From the NCBI GenBank assembly GCA_000727475.1, contig KL647288.1, positions 6,785,414 to 6,849,413 of the forward strand: 64,000 bases of DNA, read 5' to 3'. This stretch comes from Sarcocystis neurona. Its lineage: Eukaryota; Apicomplexa; Conoidasida; Eucoccidiorida; Sarcocystidae. How positions within the stretch are numbered: the first letter of the stretch is position 1; each line of letters begins with the position of its first letter. The notes below the pieces were generated by a model. It saw only the letters and a list, made by a program, of their open reading frames with translations, had not been told where the DNA came from and did no database searches. The position numbers and the translations under genes are program-made. Below, in pieces: positions 58,501-64,000 of the stretch.

Positions 58501-61500
58501 AACTCATGACCGGAGACGCTAACTTTATCGATACGTACACGCGCGGATGAACACCCGTACAGAGTGGCGGCAGGCCCGTCACGTCTTCCTCGCTACGGTC
58601 CGGGTATTTGATCAAACGGCCACATACACAGACACAGCAGGTGCACAGGAGTTCATCGCCGCTGCTGGACCGAGCGTGAGGCGCTGCCGGTTCCGCTGTG
58701 TGTGACAGGAAGCAAAATCGTTTCGTGTACAAGAGACGCGGTTATCGTCGAGGAGGTGGGCTGCCGGCACCGCAGACACTCTATCTCACCCCGTCTCCAC
58801 CACAGAGGAGTCTCAAGTCCACAGACGTGTCCCCTCTCGCCCACGCACAACACAGACACGCAGGGGGCTACTTCTGGGGGCGCAGCTACAAAGTGGCGCA
58901 GCGGCAGACTTATATGAAGCATACAAGGCTGGCGTTGCTGCGTGGAGGGGGACAGCACAGATGTCCAGACTCCACCAGGTCGTGCGCATGCGTGGGTGAA
59001 CAGTCGCTTCTTTCCACCGCCGAAATACGAACTCAGCAACGTGACGCACACAGAGTTCCACGCGGGCCGAAAAGAGTCCGCAGACACCACCAGCACGAGG
59101 CACGCCTCCTTCGACAGCAGCAATGTCCGTGTGCGAATGCCTCAGACGGAACTCTATGCTACCTTGTCCCTATGTGTGTGTATATCTTTCCTCCATGTTT
59201 CTATCTACCTAGAGAGCGCAACAAGGAAAGGGACGCCGGGAAGGGGGGGGGGGAGATCAGAGAGGAAGAGACAAACAATACGCGAGAGGTTGCTGCGTCA
59301 GCGGTCAATCCAACACCCTGACGTCACCGTTTATAGACGCACTGATACGTACTGAACACGTACATATCGTCTGCAGCAGACAGGACTCCTCCTCCTGCGC
59401 GACAGCAGGGCATCTTGCTGCTCTGGCAGTGCACATTTTCAACAAACGGGGTCCCCCTTTGTACTACACACTTCTACGTAAGTTTCTATACGTGGTCTGC
59501 AGGAGTGGCACTGCGCTTCTCCTGGGAACACGTTCGCAGAGACGTGCGCAAACTCGTACGTGCAGCAGATTCCTCACAGGGCCGCACGACGCCACAGAAA
59601 ATCCCTGCGTGCAGATGAGCACGCGTCCTTCCACCCATCCACACGCACAGACACACACACACGCCCATATGGTCTTCAGAACAACTACGCTACTTTCGTG
59701 TGTTTATTTCTCTTACTCAGATGCTCCACGATGGACGAACGACTACGCTACTCCACACTTCTGTACGTTTGTACACCTTTTACAGGCGATAGGTGAGGTA
59801 TGGTGGAGAGGTTATAGACGGGGAAGAGCGTACACAGGTACACGGCCCTCGATCGACCGAGTACAGAACACGTGCTGCGTAACGAAGAAGAAGAAGAGAC
59901 AGCGGTCGCGCTGAAACACGGCCCACAGAAGCACGCCCGACACGCGGTTGGTCTCTCAAGTGAAAGGCATCCTCGCGTTTCTTCGCAGGACGCTCGCTGT
60001 GGCCGGTCGAATATTCATCTATCCATCACTTCTGAGGGACACCCTTACGCACGCAGACGCCCTGGGTTGTCTTACTGACCAGCAGTTTTCGCCGTCCACG
60101 CGAGAGGCTGGCCTGCCATCGCAGTGTCGTCCTGCGCGTCATCCTCAGCAGGCAGGCCTGCCGCTGATCCTGCTGCTGCTGCCGGTGCTGCAGGAGGGCG
60201 GCACCAGCGTCGCACGCGAACGCGGTAGCAGCGCAGCCGGTCGCCCAAGCCCCGCACCAACAGCCGCAGGAGAGACGCCGCCAGCAGCACAGGCTCTGCA
60301 TCACGACGCGGCAGCGCCAAACCGAGGCGTCACAACAAAAGCAGCAGCCACAGACAGCAGTAACACGACGTAGGTGCCTTACGCAGGTGATGCGACCGAG
60401 ACTCGCACAAACGCATACCCAAAGTTACATCCATACGTATGCACCTAAGCCTCTGCGTCTTGGCTGTTTTCGTCATCCTCCCTTTCTGTCTCTCTCTCTC
60501 TCTACACCTATGTACAGATATGTACATATACACATATACACATACGTGCCCATCTACAACGTCGAGGCGACAGATAAACGAATACGCCACATTCGTACAC
60601 ATAGACGTAGACGCACGTATGTACGCATGTGCTAGCCGATGCCTCTACGTGTGTAGGTGTACACATGTGTATGCATGTATTTATATATGTACGTACGTTG
60701 GTAGACGCACGGGTGCAGTGAGCGTGCAAGGCACATGACAGGGGAAATGGGCTGAAAATCGCTTTCGGCAAATGCAGCTCGAGTGTACATCGCTGTGTAT
60801 CTACACGAGGATACAGGGATGATTATACAGGAAGCAACATACATTCTACTATACATATATATATGTGCACATATATACACATTTATACGCACATATACAT
60901 GCATATATATGTATTTACATGCCCCATTGTACACAATTTATACATATCATAATGTGCACATATGACAGACATACATGTTTGTGTAGTGCTGTGCAAATAC
61001 GTACGTATACGCAAACACGTGTGTACACGTACATTTATTATATACCTGATGACGTGTCCATACGCACACACTCTATATATGCAAACGCGTGCGCATATAT
61101 ATGTAGCACATCATATATATTTACTGTATATGCAATATGACAGCGCGCATGCATGCACACACAATACCCACACAGGGATATATACTCACATATTATACAC
61201 AGTATTTAGTTATAGCGAAAGTGTTCATACGTTCTGTGTAAACATCTGTATTCACGTACATATTGGGTATATAGAGTAACGTGCACACACACATGTATAG
61301 ATACATACTCGTATACAGCAACGTGCCTGTGTGCTCGTATGTTCTATTCAAACATACTGGAGTATACATACCGTGTATCTACCTCCCTGCTTCATATATA
61401 ACGAATAACGTCCATAGAGACAGACACATATACATATTGTATATAGTTACGTGCACCTATGCACACACATATAATAGCATGAATAGATGTACATTCGTCA

Positions 61501-63572
61501 TACATCGGAATGCGTGTGTATGAGAAAACAATACGTGTACACAGGTGTATGGTACCTCGGACAACGCGGCACATGCTGGTGGGGAGTTTATCCGACAAGA
61601 CCGTCTTCGCTGTCTGTCCTCCACCCGGTTCAAAGCAGAGAGTGTGTTGCTAACCCCGTGTGCTGCGCAGGCCTTGGATACTCGAAGATGTTTGTAGACC
61701 CACACGTACAGTCGTTGAGGCTCGTGTGCACACGTCCACGGAGATACGGCCTAGCTCCTCACGTACACGCACTAGAAAGGGCAAACACACGTATATGTGT
61801 ATATATATATATACACAAACTCGTGCGTAGTGAACGAGGTGTGTATACACGGACATGCGGAGAGACGGGTAACGAACGCGTGACACACAAAGCCTTGTTT
61901 TCTCCACAACTACGTGAATACGCTTGTACAGGCGTGCGGCGATATACATGTGCTACGTGCGTAAGTATACAACAGTGTGGCTATACTGCCAGAAACGTCA
62001 AATACAGAGTCAAAAATACACATACATGTATATATATAAATACGCGCGGATATTCCCAGGGGTGCACACCTAACATAGAAGACATACACGTCTACACAGA
62101 GCGCGACGTCCTCCTGCTGAGACCGGAGTTACCGAAATCTAAATGACACAGGTAGCTCTCTGTCCCTCTCTCTCTCCCTATATATATATGTGTACACACA
62201 CATACACATATACGTACAAACGTGTATATGATACAAATGTATTTTCATTCAACTGGCGCAACGACCTACATATCATATGAAGATAAGGTGTGTAGTCTGC
62301 ATGAAGCACACGGTAAAGCGTCTCTCGCTCTTTACTCCCACCTGCGTCTGTCTTCAAAGCGCAGCCAGGTTTGACGACTGCAGTGCATGCCCGCTACATT
62401 TACGTGGCGGAAAGCAGCGAGCTTTATTTCTTCTTCCCATCTTCGCGGTCCCCTCGGCGCAGACACTTTTTCTCATAGTTCCACCCATATACAAACGTAT
62501 GTACACATACATATATTTGTATGTACATATGCGTACGCTGCTGCATCTTACACATATATATATATGGATATATAGACAGATGTATATGCTGTGCATGTAC
62601 ACACACAGACGTATGTACACATGAGCACGAGTAATACCGAGGCAAACAGATGAAGGAGTGACTGCCTTCCTTTTGACGTACGTGGAGTCTCCCACTTCGG
62701 AAGCGCATCAAGACCAGCAAGCTCGCTGCTGCTGCCTCCGGTCGGTGTACTTGCTGCAGCCGCTTCGGCCGCTGCTACTGCTGCTGTTCCTCGCAGCAGC
62801 TGCGGGCGCAAGGTGAAGGGCAAATAATTTCCCACCGGGTAGGCAGCAGCAGGGAAGTACAGATGTGGCTGCTGCGGGACTCGAGGAATATACAGCTGCA
62901 CATCACCTTGGAGCAACAGGTGCAGCTGTGCATGCTCGCTGCTCCTGCCGCTGCTGCTGAGGTTGCTGCTGTCGCCGCCGGGGCTGCCCGCGAGGTCGGA
63001 GGGCATGGCGGAGGACGGAGGTGCGAAAACGAAGTGATACGCATCTGCTGGTCGTTGCAGTGCCTGCAGGCTGCTTCGGGCCTCCTGCTGCAGCTCTGCT
63101 ACGTGCAGCTGCGCACGCCACAGCAAGTTGAAGCAGCACGAAGGTGAGTCGAAAAGATACGCTTCATCCATCAGCCCTACAGACAAACCAGCAGCGTCCA
63201 CCCGCTCTCCTCCTTCTGCCGTTGCTCCCGCTTGTGCCGCTGTCCCTGGTGCCGCATGAAGTGGCGCCGTTTTCCTTCCACGCTGAAGTCCTCCTGCTAC
63301 TCCTCGTCCTGCTGCTACAGCTTCTTCTGTGGCTGCCTCTGCGCCGCCGCTGCTGCTAAGAACGAGGGCCGCACGAAGCGTCTTGAGGTCCTCCTGCCGC
63401 CGGTAGGGCTGCGGATCGCCCAGTATATATATGAAACGAAGAAAGTCTGCTTCTGCCAGGAAGGAGAGAGTGAGACTCAGCAGCTGCTGCGCCAGCACCG
63501 GAGCGGCCAGGGTGTCGGCCGCAGCCAGGCACGCGTGGCAGCAGAGCATCGCCAGCAGAAAGCCGCTTACAT
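44767..63572 (-). CDS. NOL6: NOL6 / Nrap / Utp22 homologue, at least 10 exons, 5' end outside window
   Basis: Homologue of nucleolar protein 6 (yeast Utp22), a component of the small-subunit processome (UTP-C module) needed for 18S rRNA maturation. Exons, 5' to 3': 63572-62682, 60295-60080, 58093-57928, 56553-55956, 54102-53922, 52835-52706, 51465-50876, 49017-48867, 46605-46489, 45135-45034. All nine junctions are GT...AG and preserve codon phase. The spliced peptides follow the family order: LLRLLVRGLGDRL; AARLVEKGPSA then FRLFWGPARVEVRRFHDAQ (family FREFWG..SELRRFQDG); LSSLPLAVKQIWHAG; RKELLSDHGI; LGLFTFRVVIF; YPPFAGCVRLAKRWV; AFIRFLHLVAGFDWEAEP. About 1047 residues are covered; human NOL6 has 1146. 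Ala/Gly/Ser-rich inserts occur in the largest exons. A candidate further exon is 44829-44767; the terminal exon and start are not found. Confidence 0.92.
45034..45135 (-). CDS. NOL6: NOL6 exon j
   Basis: Acceptor GTGAGTGCAG, donor GTGAGG; the phase fits exon i exactly. Reads FHRYPSVQSLFDPHGFIIPL then PDAVAFARFLRSA, which aligns loosely with the Nrap segment VIVTP.D......PSA.ILQQLV.LA. Confidence 0.7.
46341..46413. repeat. (TA)n followed by imperfect GATA repeats
   Basis: About 22 bp of AT, then GATA/GATT/GATG units, inside an intron of the NOL6 gene. Confidence 0.9.
46489..46605 (-). CDS. NOL6: NOL6 exon i
   Basis: Acceptor TGTGTGGTACAG, donor GTGAGT. Reads FLHLVAGFDWEAEPFIVCFD then PDAPLGVQREQL, the Nrap motif FL.LV..FDW...P..V. 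Confidence 0.94.
48867..49017 (-). CDS. NOL6: NOL6 exon h
   Basis: Acceptor ACCTCGTTCAG, donor GTAGGG. Reads CVRLAKRWVAEKQLPACMHL then VEHIVTVVFVAAC and PPQSVHVAFI, matching the Nrap helix VARLAKRWVRAQLL...LVAAALFL. Confidence 0.93.
50876..51465 (-). CDS. NOL6: NOL6 exon g
   Basis: Acceptor TTTTCACTGCAG, donor GTATGC. Reads KELLSDHGICAVVSPC, LGLFTFRVVIFHPAEA, and LRWEPLYSYLRQRATHTEF. A Lys/Arg/Ser/Gly-rich insert, AEDEDAVLASPFATPLFARK, and WWEPQVAAVLHACALRYPPF follow. Confidence 0.92.
52706..52835 (-). CDS. NOL6: NOL6 exon f
   Basis: Acceptor CCTGGCCCTCCAG, donor GTGAGG. Reads GAEDAMDRGIHRVVVEFEDS then AAWPEEAAAVRHVKVAFLLAM, matching the Nrap stretch with W-P-x-D/E-x-x-A-V. Confidence 0.92.
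53922..54102 (-). CDS. NOL6: NOL6 exon e
   Basis: Acceptor GTGTTGCTTGCAG, donor GTAAGT. Contains FNELRNTICSLSSLPLAVKQ then IWHAGTALRFAD, matching the Nrap segment ...LEGLPLTVSAVQGAHPVLRYTE. An acceptor six bases downstream is equally in phase. Confidence 0.9.
55956..56553 (-). CDS. NOL6: NOL6 exon d
   Basis: Acceptor ATTGATGGTACAG, donor GTATGC. Starts LFWGPARVEVRRFHDAQTLF then AVVWDRP, the most conserved Nrap signature, followed by VIRHLLRRHLPHLL. Two Ala/Gln/Ser-rich inserts flank that helix. Confidence 0.95.
57928..58093 (-). CDS. NOL6: NOL6 exon c
   Basis: Acceptor TCATCACGCAG, donor GTAAAT. Contains TGLVVSLELNAATAARLVEK then GPSA, the conserved Nrap strand and 'LVEKGP' motif, and ends AVESF plus a split Arg. 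Confidence 0.9.
60080..60295 (-). CDS. NOL6: NOL6 exon b
   Basis: Reads PVLLAASLLRLLVRGLGDRL, then an Ala/Pro-rich stretch and QPLAWTAKTA. The acceptor is GTGATGCAG; the donor GTCAGT is weak but required by phase. Confidence 0.85.
60296..62681. repeat. Largest NOL6 intron, alternating pyrimidine-purine DNA
   Basis: A 2.4-kb intron that is mostly ACACATATGTGTAC/TACGTACG-like sequence, with long stretches of strict pyrimidine-purine alternation (for example around 60.84-61.15 and 62.17-62.23 kb). The other NOL6 and CSTF1 introns share this make-up. I see no gene in it. Confidence 0.7.
62682..63572 (-). CDS. NOL6: NOL6 exon a (first in window)
   Basis: Begins after CTGCTGCAG with VSGFLLAML, corresponding to the Nrap segment GFLASMLLAYL. 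It continues through SFLAEADFLRFIYIL, a poly-Ala/Gly insert, AGLSVGLMDEAYLFDSPSCC then FNLLWRAQLHVAELQQEARS, and YLPFTLRPQLL, and ends at donor GTACGT in phase 1. The acceptor choice is the least certain of the set; the frame is open further upstream. Confidence 0.8.
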
Positions 63573-64000
63573 CTGCAGCAGAACCAGCAGCACAGACGCC
63601 CTCCCTGGCAGAGATGATCGGCTGACAGACTCGAAGCTCTCGGTGTCTAGACTTGAGTGGAACGACGCGTACGCCAGTAAGGGCGTACCCACACAAATGT
63701 ACAGACGTATGCACGTGTGTCTGCATGTATGTGTCCTAATGGGTAGGTATGTCCACACGTGTACATACACGAAGGTATGTACACATGTATATACATGTGT
63801 CTACCACTATATACATGCATCTGCACCTGTCCGCGTGTAAACACATACGCAGGAAGGCAGCTAACGAAGACGCAGATAGGTGCGAAGAAATAGGTAGACA
63901 GAGCGCCAGAGACACTGGGAAACTGATCCACCGACGCGTACAGCTCAGCATCCTTGTGTGTCATATTCGTCTAAAATGAGATCACTCAGATGAATCGCCA
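63573..64000. other. Probable upstream intron of NOL6
   Basis: Upstream of the first recognised NOL6 exon. The sequence returns to CACGTGTAC-like repeats from about 63.67 kb. No further NOL6 exon is recognisable before the window edge. Confidence 0.5.

Noticed and set aside
1..64000. Telomeric, rRNA, tRNA, CRISPR or transposase features
   Set aside because: I looked for TTTAGGG arrays, tRNA B-box-like GGTTCGA with flanking stems, spaced repeats and reverse transcriptase/integrase motifs by eye and found none. A covariance-model search could still find a tRNA I missed.

Overview
The window is nuclear DNA of an apicomplexan parasite, most probably a coccidian of the Eimeria/Cyclospora kind. 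Four observations support this. Exons are rich in (CAG/GCA)n runs that code for poly-Ser, poly-Ala and poly-Gln. Introns are about 1-2.4 kb long with GT...AG borders. Non-coding DNA is filled with (TA)n, (CA)n and degenerate alternating pyrimidine-purine tracts. Conserved eukaryotic proteins carry long low-complexity inserts. Nothing bacterial (operons, Shine-Dalgarno sites, CRISPR) is seen. The assignment to a genus is inference.

Layout, left to right. Positions 1-5958 (minus) hold a five-exon homologue of CstF-50/CSTF1, a WD40 mRNA 3'-end processing factor that runs off the left edge. Positions 5959-10199 are repeat-rich intergenic DNA between divergent genes. Positions 10200-12677 (plus) are a single-exon ARV1 homologue (ER lipid/GPI homeostasis), expanded to 825 residues. 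Positions 12678 to about 16.9 kb are repeat-rich and have no gene I can defend; this part ends in a 48-bp perfect palindrome. From about 16.9 to 32.4 kb lies a repeat-poor island of balanced composition. It contains one convincing small gene, a Tyr/Pro/Ala-rich protein with a Cys-rich membrane tail at 26204-26590. It also contains several weaker ORFs, some exon-like pieces with good splice sites, and a 55-bp direct duplication. Positions 32478-39296 (plus) are one open frame of 2272 codons for a giant atypical protein-kinase-like protein. Positions 39297-42157 are non-coding with short tandem repeats. Positions 42158-42895 (minus) are an unrecognised ORF.

The right third, from about 44.8 kb to at least 63.6 kb (minus), is one gene: a homologue of NOL6/Nrap/Utp22, a small-subunit processome protein. 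I reconstructed ten consecutive exons. All nine internal junctions keep phase and the peptides follow the family order. About 3.1 kb of exon is spread over 15.4 kb of microsatellite-filled intron. The 5' end lies beyond the right edge and the last exon(s) are not settled.

The recognised genes are unrelated housekeeping functions (mRNA 3'-end formation, ER lipid homeostasis, ribosome biogenesis) plus a lineage-type kinase. I see no pathway cluster. The unusual features are the gene architecture, the alternating purine-pyrimidine DNA, the giant kinase and the repeat-poor island.
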